23,523 nucleotides of DNA from Verrucomicrobia bacterium SCGC AAA164-M04 (GTDB lineage Bacteria; Verrucomicrobiota; Verrucomicrobiae; Verrucomicrobiales; Akkermansiaceae). The DNA is taken from positions 1 to 23,523 of the forward strand of contig KB912136.1 of NCBI GenBank assembly GCA_000383735.1. The letters are read 5' to 3'. A program made the position numbers and the translations under genes. Below, one piece after another: positions 14,928 through 22,867 of the stretch. Each line of letters opens with the position of its first letter. Position 1 is the first letter of the stretch. The notes under the pieces were generated by a model. It was given only the letters and a program-made list of their open reading frames with translations, had not been told where the DNA came from and made no database searches.

Positions 14928-16436
14928 TCAGCTGTCGTCGAGGACGAGAGTCCGGCCGTCGCCGAGCGGGATCTCTTTGGGCTGCCAGACGGGACTTTGG
15001 TCGTAGCACTCGGGCTCTGCGCCGGTGGGGTCCCTTTCCTGGTTGAACCAGTTCAGGTCCGGGTCGTCATCCGGGGTCCATTCCTTGATGGCCTGCCAGG
15101 GTGGTTCGATGGGCTCCATAGTATCGATGTCGAAGGGCGGGGGCGGCGGGCGGGGGAGATGAATGATGCCCTCCCAGAGGCCGTGGAGGCGGAGGAAGAA
15201 TTCGATTTCCTCGCGACGGAGGACCTTGCGTATGGGCTTCATGGTGCCCTTGCAGCTGGGACACTGGAGGGGATCACCACCCCAAACCTTGAGAATGAGA
15301 TCGCGCCAGAGGGGGCGCATGTCGCGAGCCCGACACTTGGGCGGTGCGGGGATGAGGAGGATCTGGGCGGGAGGTGTTTTGGTGGGCGGAGTCTCGGGTT
15401 GGGATGGCGGGATGATGCGGTCGGGAATGGGGGAGGTTTGCCCGCGCGATTTGTTGGAGTAGAGGCCGTAGTAGCGAACGGTTTGCTGGCCTTTGGGCGG
15501 GAGATGAAGAAGGGCAGCGGCAATGAAGTCGGGGGCTTTGAAGACCTCGAAGTTGCGCTTGGTGGTGTGGTGGCGTTTGGAGCGGTAGATGACAGTCTTG
15601 GTGGTGGCGTTCCAAGTGATTTTCTGGAGGGAAAAGGGATGGCGGAGGAGGTATTCTGCCAAGCGCTTGCGACCGGCGGCGTCGTGGGCGGGGACGAATT
15701 CTTTGCCGCCGTGGTGGATGCTGAAGCCGGAGTGTTTCCAAGAAAGGAGACTGGCGAGTTTTTGGGGGCTGATGAGTTTGGCCTCCTGGAGGGCGTGGAG
15801 GAAGCGATGCCGGAAAAGTTCGATGGTGGGCGCAAGGTCTTCGGCGGGCATGCAGTGGAAGCGGCCATCGGGTGTGAAGAGTCCGTCGGCAGCGAGAAGG
15901 TGGAGGTGAGGGTGGAAGATGAGGTAGTCGCCGAAGGTGTGGAGGGCGGCGATGGCTCCGATGCGGCCTTGGGGGAGGTTGAGCCTGGTGCGGAAGGCGT
16001 CTTGAAGGCTTTCGACGGCGGTATGAAAGAGTATGGTGAGGGGCTTGCGGCGTTTCCTGAAGATGCCACGCAGGACTTTTGGGATGGTGAAGACGAACTG
16101 GCGGTGGGGAACTTCGTGGCAGACCGAGGTGGCGATCCATTCGCTGGTGGAGCGGACGCGACGTTGATGGCAGGAGGGGCAGAAGTGGCGACCCTTGCAG
16201 GTGAAGGCGAGGAGTCGTTCGTGCCCGCAGTCGGGACATTGCAGACGGGTAAAGCCGGAGGCGAGGTCGCCACAGCGAAGAAAGGCTTGGACGGTGGCGA
16301 CGGCAGACGATGGGAGCGGGCCGAGGGATTTGCGGTGTTGCTTTGCGTAGTCGTCCAAGAAGTCGTCCCAGCCGTGGTGGACGAGCTGCCATAGGGGAGA
16401 GGCGCGGGGACGGCGTGGCTGGTAGACGGAAGACAC
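14928..16436 (-). CDS. IS91-family transposase (Y1 HUH type)
   Basis: A 502-residue protein. The N-terminal zinc-binding module is visible as CPDC (67-70), then CPSC (86-89) with FTCKGRHF between. The HUH metal-binding motif is in FHPHLHLLAADG (H177-L-H179). The catalytic tyrosine is most likely Y262 in LAEYLLRHPFS, a single tyrosine as in the variant IS91 group rather than the double tyrosine of IS91 itself. The conserved block VRYYGLYSNKSRG follows, and a second zinc motif CPSCKGTM lies near residue 400. The enzyme nicks single DNA strands and transposes by rolling circle. The start is GTG at 16436, giving VSSVYQPRRPRASPLW, the family's usual opening. Length and motifs look complete, so it may be active. 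A 506-residue antisense ORF is a shadow of this gene. Confidence 0.92.
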   Translation of the reverse strand: MSSVYQPRRPRASPLWQLVHHGWDDFLDDYAKQHRKSLGPLPSSAVATVQAFLRCGDLASGFTRLQCPDCGHERLLAFTCKGRHFCPSCHQRRVRSTSEWIATSVCHEVPHRQFVFTIPKVLRGIFRKRRKPLTILFHTAVESLQDAFRTRLNLPQGRIGAIAALHTFGDYLIFHPHLHLLAADGLFTPDGRFHCMPAEDLAPTIELFRHRFLHALQEAKLISPQKLASLLSWKHSGFSIHHGGKEFVPAHDAAGRKRLAEYLLRHPFSLQKITWNATTKTVIYRSKRHHTTKRNFEVFKAPDFIAAALLHLPPKGQQTVRYYGLYSNKSRGQTSPIPDRIIPPSQPETPPTKTPPAQILLIPAPPKCRARDMRPLWRDLILKVWGGDPLQCPSCKGTMKPIRKVLRREEIEFFLRLHGLWEGIIHLPRPPPPPFDIDTMEPIEPPWQAIKEWTPDDDPDLNWFNQERDPTGAEPECYDQSPVWQPKEIPLGDGRTLVLDDS

Positions 16437-16442
16437 GAAAAT

Positions 16443-16456
16443 TGTTCATAAGAACA
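16443..16456. repeat. Palindrome just upstream of the IS91 transposase start
   Basis: TGTTCATAAGAACA is a 5-base inverted repeat (TGTTC/GAACA) with a 4-base spacer. It ends 7 bases from the GTG start codon. It could bind the transposase (operator) or form the small hairpin of the terIS end; it also contains GTTC, the IS91 target tetranucleotide, which may be chance. Confidence 0.35.
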
Positions 16457-16585
16457 GTTTTCATGTAACGCAAGGTCGGGAGGGGTTGTTTGTCTCCAGA
16501 GAATATAAAGATGGGTGAAGGGAAGCCGTTTTCCCGGTTCTTCGTTATTGTGACCAACGCCATGAAATTACCGCTCCTGAGACCT

Positions 16586-16613
16586 AAAAAAAGACCCGCG
16601 GTGATGACGGGCC
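16586..16613 (-). terminator. Intrinsic terminator after the DUF932 remnant
   Basis: On the minus strand GGCCCG (16613-16608) pairs with CGGGTC (16598-16593), six pairs including one G-T, around a 9-base loop, followed by seven T (16592-16586). It begins 8 bases after the shifted-frame stop of the DUF932 fragment (16621), which supports that this was the gene's own terminator. Confidence 0.65.
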
Positions 16614-16620
16614 CTTTGCT

Positions 16621-16935
16621 TCAGTTCACCAGCCCGACGACACCATCGCAGAGGCCGTGGAGGGCTTCGCTGCGGTGGATGGTCCTGGGCCTTGTAGACT
16701 TCGGTGAAGGCGTTGAAGAGGCTCCAGAGCGTCTGGGGGCGGAAGGCTTCGTGGCTGGGGGAGCGCCATTCACCGATCACGTTGGGGACTTGTTTCGGGG
16801 TTATGGCGCGGAAGTCCATGGCTCGGATAACGAGGTCGTGAGGGGTCCAGTCGGGGACCGGACAGTCGCGGTAGGCGTCGATGCGACGATCAAACCCGTG
16901 GAAGCGGTCGCCCAGTTTGCCGACCGCAGATACTT
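16621..16935 (-). pseudogene. DUF932 protein fragment, truncated and frameshifted
   Basis: The minus strand reads GDRFHGFDRRIDAYRD, then HDLVIRAMDFRAITPKQVPN and WRSPSHEAFRPQTLWSLFNA followed by FTEVYK. This is the characteristic C-terminal part of DUF932 (PF06067), a family of phage and plasmid proteins of unknown function. Close to 16680 the frame is lost; the expected ending RSEALHGLCDGVVGLVN resumes in the next frame and stops at TGA 16623-16621. The N-terminal two thirds are absent: just upstream the sequence switches to a different gene remnant (16932-17027) and a stop lies in frame. The gene is thus broken twice. A terminator follows directly. The family suggests that a plasmid or phage piece once inserted here. 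Confidence 0.78.
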
Positions 16936-17027
16936 CCACGACGGTTGGCGTGATCTACGAAGGTCAATTCACCCCGATCAGGGTGCGCCTTTTCGAATGG
17001 GGGGCATTCTCCGGATTCAGGGCGGGA
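16932..17027 (-). pseudogene. Remnant of a paralogue of the 17144-18412 gene
   Basis: In one minus-strand frame these 96 bases read GECPPFEKAHPDRGELTFV and then DHANRRGS. The N-terminus of the neighbouring gene (17144-18412) reads [19 protein letters not shown] and then DHANRRGS. About 24 of 32 positions agree, while many codons differ at the third base, so this is an old, diverged copy rather than a recent duplication. The match stops abruptly at about 16932, where the DUF932 fragment begins. Upstream of 17027 the frame is open but shows no similarity that I can see. No start, signal peptide or remainder of the gene is left. Confidence 0.7.
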
Positions 17028-17143
17028 GGGTTCGCTTTCCGGTTCCTCGCGGATGGCAATCGTGGGGGTGAAGAAGGGACCAACAAGCAGCCGCGAAAGC
17101 TCCGGCAGGAAGAAGGCGCTAAAAACAAGGGGCGGAAATCACC

Positions 17144-18412
17144 TCAGTTTTTCGGAAAGATGTCAGGACTTGGAAATCGGTTCTCGGGACTGTTTTGGAA
17201 AAGGTATTCCTCCCGGGGGATCTGCATTTTGGGCCAGCTTGCCGGACGGATTCGGATGACTCTCCCGCTGCGAATGCCTTCGATGATCAGATCGGTTTCG
17301 ACCCGGACCTGAATCCCGCTGCTGCCCATTGGGACCTCTCCTTCGGGCTGGCTTACTTCAAGGATCTTGCCACTGGACGCGACGTGGCCCGGGCCATAGT
17401 GGCCGGCGGTGTGTTTCAGGGTGTTTTCGGCCCCATTCATTTGTGCGCTGATCCCTTTCTTGAAGTCAGCATAGAGAGAAGGGTCCATTCCGCCGAAGAG
17501 GGTCGCGGTGACGGTGGCGCGGCCAAACTTTCCATACTCGACGGCATCGACCATGGCGGGCATCCAGCGGCTGCGGATGAAGCTTTTATGCGTCTCGGCC
17601 TGAAATCGGGCGGCGTTTTGAATGGCGGCGTCGTCCCACCAGATGTCCGAGATATGGAAGCGGGTGAACGCGCCGCTCAAGCCATCTCCTGGCGACGGCT
17701 TCCAGGTGATGCCGAGGAGGACGGATTGGCCGCCGAGAGCTTTCTTGCCGCTGGCCGGCCACTTTTTTTCGGCGATCAGGTCGGCGATGCGAAGGCGTTC
17801 GCGACCGCGCCAAATGCGGGTGGCGGCGTCGAAGGTCAGCTCTTCGTCCTCGAATGTGCCATTGTGGTCGGTCTTCGGTTCCCGGCTCGCAGTGATCTTC
17901 CCGGCCTCGTTCTTGAGTTCCACTTCTTTCAACTTCCAGACCAAGCCCTCGCGCAGACAGTGGCTGGGTTCGTCTTCCAGAAGGAGGAGATGATTCTCGG
18001 CTGGCGCCGTGCCGGTTCCCCGATAATGCCCCACGTCCTTCTCCTTGTTGTTGACCGGGAGCACCGGCACGGAAGAGAGCTTGGGGTCCGGCGGGAGAAA
18101 ACCCTGGACGTGCATCACGGTGCCGAGCGGGACATCGCGCAGATCCGCCGGAGCGCCATGATACCGCACAATGCCATAGGGAAGCATGGCGAAGGGCTGC
18201 GGGTCATTGCGGTAAAACTTTCCCTCGCCCGCCACGCGGAGGCTTCCGCGGCGGTTGGCATGATCGACGAAGACCAGTTCGCCGCGATAGGAGTGGGCTT
18301 TTTCCAGCGGAGGAAATTCTCCCGCCTTGGGGCGAAAGGGTTCATCTGCAGTCGCGACGGAGGAGAGCGTCAGAACGAGCAAGGAAGCCCTAAGAAAGAG
18401 TGCACGATTCAT
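17144..18412 (-). CDS. Secreted protein of unknown function, third gene of the DUF1592-DUF1552 operon
   Basis: A 422-residue protein with a clear signal peptide ([20 protein letters not shown] then TADEP), so it is exported. I do not recognise the family. Visible features are a block [20 protein letters not shown] near residues 45-65, suggestive of a small beta-barrel, a central segment [20 protein letters not shown] (about 255-275), then [20 protein letters not shown] and an ending rich in beta-strand pattern ([13 protein letters not shown]). There is no CxxCH motif and no membrane helix after the signal peptide. Its ATG overlaps the stop of the DUF1552 gene as ATGA (18412-18409), which implies translational coupling and a shared role. 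A diverged paralogue fragment sits directly downstream at 16932-17027. Confidence 0.8.
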   Translation of the reverse strand: MNRALFLRASLLVLTLSSVATADEPFRPKAGEFPPLEKAHSYRGELVFVDHANRRGSLRVAGEGKFYRNDPQPFAMLPYGIVRYHGAPADLRDVPLGTVMHVQGFLPPDPKLSSVPVLPVNNKEKDVGHYRGTGTAPAENHLLLLEDEPSHCLREGLVWKLKEVELKNEAGKITASREPKTDHNGTFEDEELTFDAATRIWRGRERLRIADLIAEKKWPASGKKALGGQSVLLGITWKPSPGDGLSGAFTRFHISDIWWDDAAIQNAARFQAETHKSFIRSRWMPAMVDAVEYGKFGRATVTATLFGGMDPSLYADFKKGISAQMNGAENTLKHTAGHYGPGHVASSGKILEVSQPEGEVPMGSSGIQVRVETDLIIEGIRSGRVIRIRPASWPKMQIPREEYLFQNSPENRFPSPDIFPKN

Positions 18413-19782
18413 ATCCCGATCACCTTGTTGCTATCGCCGAAATGGTCGGTCTCGAGCCCCATTTTTTGAGCCATGAGGAGTAACAGGTTGCTCATGTGGG
18501 CGTCGCTGTTTACCGGGCGGCCGCAGATCTGGTAGTGCGCGGAGGTGAGGGCTCCGTCCGGGTCCACTGAATAGCCTTTGAAGCCTTCGGCTTGGCGGTT
18601 GAAGTCGAGGTGGCTGCCGTGTTTCAGCCCAAGGCCGGTGCCGCCGGCGAGCACCAGCGGGAGGTTGGCATTGCCGTGACTGTGGCCGTAGCACATGCCG
18701 CTACCGAACAGTGACATGGTGGTGTCGAGCAGCGGCTTGCCGTTGAGGTCCTTGGTCTCGGCCAGGCGAGTGAGGAAGTAGCTGAACTGCTCAATCGCAA
18801 AAGTATCGTAGTTCGTCAGCTTCTCCATGTAGCCGGCGTCGCCGCCGTGATGGCTGAGCTGGTGGCGGGATTCGGTGATGCCGATTTCGGGAATGGAGAA
18901 GGCGTCCCCTTCACCGCCAAGGCTAAAGGTCGCCACGCGGGTCACGTCCGTTTGAAAGGCGAGCACCATGAGATCGTAGACGGTCCGGAAATAGTCGCCC
19001 GCCTGCGTCTTTGGAATGTCGCGTTTGGTGCGTTTGCGATCAGCCTCTGAGATCTCGGGGAGCGGGGTGTCGAGCCAGTCATCAGCCCTCCGCGTACGAA
19101 TCTCTGCTTCACGAACCGAGGTGAGGTACTGGTCGAGGCGACCTTTGTCCTCGGTGCCCATCTTTTTCTCCAACCGCCGCACTTCGGCGAGGTTGTCATC
19201 GAGGACGCTGGCCTTTTGGCGCAGGGACTTTCGCCGGGCGGCGACGCCGCCCTTCGGTTCCTCAAACAGGGAGTCGAAGATTTCACTGCAACGACGAAGC
19301 GCGGGCAATTGGACCCCGTCCGCAGTCCAGGCGAGGGAACCCTGGGTGAGGGCGATCTCCATTGAGGGGTAGCGTGTCTGTTGCGCGGTGATTTCGGCCA
19401 TCTTCTGGTCCACGGAGATGGTATTGCGATCCGAAGGTCCCAGTTTTCCGCCGGTCAGGAAGACCGAGATGCAATTGTGATGGTGCCCGAGCGCTCCCGG
19501 ATGGTGCAATCCGCTGACGGGCGTGATGACCTCGCGGTGTTTCTCCAGTGGTTTCAGCGATTGGGAGAACTGATAGTCCATCCCGGGGGTGAGAATCTGA
19601 TAGTTCAACGAGTGAACGCCGTTGGCGAGATAGATGAAGGCGCTGCGCCGGGGTGAAGCCGTCGCTTGCTCAGCTGCCCGCAGGGGGACCATGCATTCCA
19701 GAAAGGGCAGGGAAATGCATGTGCCCATCGCGCGGAGGGCGTGGCGACGATCGATTCGCCAGGATTGGGAGAGGTAGTTCAT
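18409..19782 (-). CDS. DUF1552 domain protein, exported
   Basis: A 457-residue protein. Its N-terminus [20 protein letters not shown] has a twin-arginine-type signal, usual for this family in Planctomycetota and Verrucomicrobiota. The body matches DUF1552: [13 protein letters not shown], then [40 protein letters not shown], a charged central helix region ([20 protein letters not shown]), then [13 protein letters not shown] and [13 protein letters not shown] sequence ([20 protein letters not shown]). It has the fold signs of the alkaline-phosphatase-like DUF1501/1552 group, but its biochemical role is unknown. It starts 38 bases after the end of the DUF1592-type gene and overlaps the next gene by 4 bases, so all three form one operon. 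Start and length look normal. Confidence 0.92.
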   Translation of the reverse strand: MNYLSQSWRIDRRHALRAMGTCISLPFLECMVPLRAAEQATASPRRSAFIYLANGVHSLNYQILTPGMDYQFSQSLKPLEKHREVITPVSGLHHPGALGHHHNCISVFLTGGKLGPSDRNTISVDQKMAEITAQQTRYPSMEIALTQGSLAWTADGVQLPALRRCSEIFDSLFEEPKGGVAARRKSLRQKASVLDDNLAEVRRLEKKMGTEDKGRLDQYLTSVREAEIRTRRADDWLDTPLPEISEADRKRTKRDIPKTQAGDYFRTVYDLMVLAFQTDVTRVATFSLGGEGDAFSIPEIGITESRHQLSHHGGDAGYMEKLTNYDTFAIEQFSYFLTRLAETKDLNGKPLLDTTMSLFGSGMCYGHSHGNANLPLVLAGGTGLGLKHGSHLDFNRQAEGFKGYSVDPDGALTSAHYQICGRPVNSDAHMSNLLLLMAQKMGLETDHFGDSNKVIGI

Positions 19783-19820
19783 GAATGCTCTTGGGTGTCG
19801 GTGAGTCCCGGGTTTCGAAG

Positions 19821-22259
19821 TTAGCGTTTTTTGACCAGATCGGAGAGGGCCACGGCGCGGATGATGTCTTTGATGCGATAATCATTTTCCTTGGCCTCCT
19901 TCCGGATGGCCTGAAGGTCGTCTTCGTCATCCACCGTCAGCACGCGGCGCAAGGCGTAGGTGCAGAGGTGCTCGATGAAGGCGCGCGCGACCTGGTCGCG
20001 GTCCTTGAGCAGCAGCAGCTGAAATTCGGAGGCGTTCTTGAAGGTGCGCCCATCCGGCAGGGTGCCGGAAGCGTCAACCACAGGGTCTTCACCCTTGCCT
20101 TTTGGGACGTGCTCCCGTTCGCGCCATTGCCCGACGGCATCGTATTGATCCCAGGCAAAACCCAGGGGGTCGATTCTCGCATGGCAGGACGCACAGTTCG
20201 TGTTGCTTGCATGTGCCTCCAGCCTCTGGCGGACGGTCACCTTGTCACCTTCAGGCGGAACAGGTTCGATGGGGTCCACGTTTGCCGGTGGGGGTGGGGG
20301 TGTCTTGTTGAGAATCGTTTCGCTGAGCCAGACGCCCCGGTGAACCGGGCGGTGGCGGGTGCCGTCCGAGGTCAGGCCGAGTATGCCCCCCATCGTCAGT
20401 AAGCCGCCGCGACGATCTTCGGGCTTGAGCGAGACCCGCTGGAAGTCGCCGCTCTCGGGCTCGGGCAGCCCGTAGAAGTCACAAAGCCGGGCGTTGACCA
20501 CGGTCCAGTCGGAATCGAGGAAGTTCCCGATGGGCAGATTGTTGGTCAGCATCTCGCGGAAAAACTCGACCGGTTCGGACCGCATGCTCGTCTCGAGCCA
20601 GTCGTCGTAGGTCGGGTAGAGCGTTCTGTCTGGAGGGAACATCCCCACGCGATGCAGTTGCAGCCACTGGCGCGAGAAGTCGTCGATGAAGCGATTGATG
20701 CGATCGTCCGTCAGCATCCGGTCCACTTCCTTGCCCAGCCCATCGCTGGTGAATAAAGCGCCACCTATGGCTGCGGCGATGAGGCGCTCATCGGGCATCG
20801 AACTCCAGAGAAAATACGAGAGCCGCGCGGCGAGTTCCCATTCAGTGAGACGTTCACGAGCCACCGGATCGCCCTCGACAAGATAAATGAAATGCCTCGA
20901 AGTCAGCACCCGCAGCATGGCCCCGCGGAAGGCATTGGCTGTTTTCTCGCCGGCCTCTCGATCGGCGCGGTAGGAATCCAGGTAGCCCTTCAGCTCGGCC
21001 TTCGTGACCGGCCGTCGCCAGGCGCGTTCGGCGAAGCGCTGCAGATGCTCCGCCACCACCTCGGCAGAGGCGTCATCAGGAGGCAGCATGCCTTCGCGGC
21101 GGGTCATTTCTTCCTTCGACACCAGGGGGCCTTCCCATTCGATCCAATCAAGGATCACGGTGGAAAAGATGCCGTTGCCATTTTCATCGAACATCTGCGG
21201 CGCGTTGGGATTCAGCAGCGCCGTCTCACTACTGTGGGTGAAAAGGTAGGCCTCCCTGCTCGTGAGCGCTCCTCGGAAGGCCCCGCCGCCCCTGCGGTCG
21301 ATCCCGTCGGTGGCAACCACCGCGAAATGGAGGTCGGCCGGCATTTCCAAAAAGACCTCGAACTCATAAATCTGAGGCTTGTCTTCCGGTGCCGTGAGGT
21401 CGAATTCGATGATCCCGTCCACGGTTTCCTCGCCGGTTCGTTTGCCGATACTCAGGTGAGCCGGTTGACCTCCGGGCGGGCGGATTCCGCTGGCCTGGAG
21501 GCGCGCTTTGTAGAGTCCGCTGTGCTCTGGCCCCGTCTTCCCAAACCAGTTTTGCTGGAGTGCGACCTGGACCCGGCCGGGGAACATCAGGGAGCGAAGT
21601 GGTCTTTTGATACCGAAACGGTCCAGGGCTTCCTGCTGTTTCTTCCCGCCACCGTAGCGCAGATCGGCGGCTGTCTTGCGGACTTTTCGGGCTTCGCCGG
21701 ACGGGGCGGAAAAGGCACGATCGAGGACGAGATTCGCCGCGCGGTAGTAGCGGTCCATGTGAGATGGCGAGAGCGAGAGTTGAGAGCCGATACGCTCGAA
21801 TCCATGCCACAGGGTATCCTCATTCAGTTGCCCCGGCTTGGTCGGATCATAGCGCACCCCGAGTAGGTCATAGACCGTATTCTGATATTCCTTCCGGCTC
21901 AGACGATAGTGGGCCACCTTGGGTCTCGCGGCCATCCGCGCCGCTTTGCCTTCTTTGATCCGGGAGTCGAGTTCCCCGATGAACCTCGCGATTTCATTCT
22001 GTTTTGGCTGCGGCTCGTCTTCCGGTGGCATTTCGCCACTGTTGATTTTTTCGACAACTTCCGCCCAGAGATGAGAGTCTTCGCCCCGTTGAAAATTGCG
22101 CGAAAGCTGATCGAGGCGCAGGTCGCCCTTTTCCTTGTCCGGTCCGTGACAGCTGACACAGTGCCTCTCGATAAAGACCTCGAACGGTTCCTTGGCCGAG
22201 ACAATGGTCGCCAGGGCTAAGAATGGAAGAAGGGGAAAACAATACCGGTTCATGGTCAT
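19821..22259 (-). CDS. DUF1587/DUF1595/DUF1592/DUF1588/DUF1585 protein with two c-type heme motifs
   Basis: An 812-residue exported protein. The signal peptide ([17 protein letters not shown]) is followed by a planctomycete cytochrome c module with CVSCH at 34-38. Domain order then is DUF1587 ([16 protein letters not shown]), a beta-rich insert of unknown type (about 240-330), DUF1595 ([20 protein letters not shown]), DUF1592 ([20 protein letters not shown]), DUF1588 ([20 protein letters not shown], with a second CASCH near residue 690) and DUF1585 at the end ([20 protein letters not shown]). This is the full standard layout. The family is presumed to be a periplasmic redox protein working with DUF1552; the substrate is not established. 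Two start codons, at 22259 and 22253, are both possible and neither has a good ribosome-binding site. It is the first gene of the minus-strand operon. Confidence 0.93.
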   Translation of the reverse strand: MTMNRYCFPLLPFLALATIVSAKEPFEVFIERHCVSCHGPDKEKGDLRLDQLSRNFQRGEDSHLWAEVVEKINSGEMPPEDEPQPKQNEIARFIGELDSRIKEGKAARMAARPKVAHYRLSRKEYQNTVYDLLGVRYDPTKPGQLNEDTLWHGFERIGSQLSLSPSHMDRYYRAANLVLDRAFSAPSGEARKVRKTAADLRYGGGKKQQEALDRFGIKRPLRSLMFPGRVQVALQQNWFGKTGPEHSGLYKARLQASGIRPPGGQPAHLSIGKRTGEETVDGIIEFDLTAPEDKPQIYEFEVFLEMPADLHFAVVATDGIDRRGGGAFRGALTSREAYLFTHSSETALLNPNAPQMFDENGNGIFSTVILDWIEWEGPLVSKEEMTRREGMLPPDDASAEVVAEHLQRFAERAWRRPVTKAELKGYLDSYRADREAGEKTANAFRGAMLRVLTSRHFIYLVEGDPVARERLTEWELAARLSYFLWSSMPDERLIAAAIGGALFTSDGLGKEVDRMLTDDRINRFIDDFSRQWLQLHRVGMFPPDRTLYPTYDDWLETSMRSEPVEFFREMLTNNLPIGNFLDSDWTVVNARLCDFYGLPEPESGDFQRVSLKPEDRRGGLLTMGGILGLTSDGTRHRPVHRGVWLSETILNKTPPPPPANVDPIEPVPPEGDKVTVRQRLEAHASNTNCASCHARIDPLGFAWDQYDAVGQWREREHVPKGKGEDPVVDASGTLPDGRTFKNASEFQLLLLKDRDQVARAFIEHLCTYALRRVLTVDDEDDLQAIRKEAKENDYRIKDIIRAVALSDLVKKR

Positions 22260-22346
22260 GTTGGATTGAGTCCGTATCGAGGCGCTTGCTGCTAGATGAC
22301 GTGGTCTTGTCAGGTGGAGGTCGAAACCGCCAAGCTGAGAGGCGTT

Positions 22347-22481
22347 ATGACAGGCAAGAAAACAGAATCAACCAAATCCTACGACACAATCAAGCTCGGT
22401 ATCGACGCACACGGGAAGTGGTATGACGCGGCCCGGCAACTCGACGGAGCAACCACGCAACCGGTGCAAAAGATGGGATAG
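22347..22481 (+). pseudogene. IS110-family transposase, N-terminal scrap
   Basis: From the ATG at 22347 the frame reads [20 protein letters not shown] and then AHGKWYDAARQLDGATTQPV, ending QKMG and a stop at 22481. The GxDAHxKWY...ARQxDGAxxQPVQKM pattern is the start of IS110-family transposases and contains the first Asp of their RuvC-like DEDD site. The family has 300-400 residues, so about 90 % is missing. The preceding 50 bases may still belong to the element's left end. The remaining sequence to 22553 shows no gene. Confidence 0.65.
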
Positions 22482-22553
22482 CAATACTCAACCAGAGCAC
22501 CCCGGAAACCGTGTGCCAACTTTGAGATGAAGATTCGACAAGCTTCTTGCTAC

Positions 22554-22742
22554 TCAGACTTCTGGCGGATCGTCAAATCCAGCGAGAATTGCAGCAACGT
22601 CCTCCTTCTTAACGTGCACCGTGTTACTGCGAAATTCTCGTTCGATATCAACTTCCCATGATTCCATGCCTTTCACTTCATCCAATTGGACTGGCCAAGG
22701 AAACGCCGCCTCCCACACGATCCCCTGTCTCGAAACAACCAT
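22554..22742 (-). CDS. Small hypothetical protein (62 residues)
   Basis: I do not recognise this ORF. It begins MVVSRQGIVWEAAFPWPVQL and has a charged, helix-prone second half (ESWEVDIEREFRSNTVHVKK) ending GFDDPPEV. An AAGGAAG ribosome-binding site lies 3 bases before the ATG, the best evidence that it is translated; the short spacing is a weakness. It has no signal peptide or membrane helix. It lies between an IS110 remnant and a recombinase gene, so it may be part of an integrated element or a remnant. The ORF is short enough to be chance. Confidence 0.4.
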   Translation of the reverse strand: MVVSRQGIVWEAAFPWPVQLDEVKGMESWEVDIEREFRSNTVHVKKEDVAAILAGFDDPPEV

Positions 22743-22867
22743 GCACTTCCTTATTGACTTTTTTCAGTCAGAGGTGCGTTTCGAAGTCCGATCAGACCAG
22801 CGACTTGAAAAATCGATGAGCTGCCAATTCTTTGTCTGAGGAAGAAAAAATCAACTTCTATAGGATC

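Larger units (their letters stand above)
14646..16585 (-). mobile_element. IS91-family (HUH) insertion element, ends approximate
   Basis: The element consists of the transposase gene (14928-16436, minus) plus flanks. On the 3' side of the gene it may include 14726-14927 and possibly repeat copy 2. On the 5' side it must end between the palindrome at 16443-16456 and the terminator of the DUF932 remnant at 16586-16613. IS91 elements move by rolling circle, have no terminal inverted repeats and make no target duplication, so the ends cannot be fixed from a single copy. The stretch 14726-14927 holds no convincing gene; a 118-residue ORF there is Arg/Pro-rich and looks spurious. Confidence 0.6.

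Noticed and set aside
14653..15009. 118-residue minus-strand ORF ending in the repeat-coded tail
   Set aside because: It overlaps the transposase end, is Arg/Pro-rich and owes its end to the 80-bp repeat only. No evidence for a gene.
14874..16394. 506-residue plus-strand ORF opposite the IS91 transposase
   Set aside because: It is the complement of a gene with complete zinc, HUH and tyrosine motifs. The antisense product is Gly/Glu/Val-rich with no recognisable domain, as expected from codon bias of a GC-rich gene.
15239..16563. Long Ser/Pro- or Arg/Pro-rich minus-strand ORFs in the other frames of the IS91 gene
   Set aside because: Low-complexity out-of-frame translations of the transposase; no motifs.
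16881..17312. Plus-strand ORF of 143 residues across the DUF932/paralogue junction
   Set aside because: Opposite to two recognisable remnants on the minus strand; composition unremarkable and no domain.
17195..18469. 424-residue plus-strand ORF opposite the secreted-protein gene
   Set aside because: The minus-strand frame has a signal peptide, an ATGA overlap with DUF1552 and a diverged paralogue; the plus-strand frame has none of these.
20892..21866. 324-residue plus-strand ORF inside the DUF1592-type gene
   Set aside because: It lies fully within a well-recognised gene on the other strand and has no family features.
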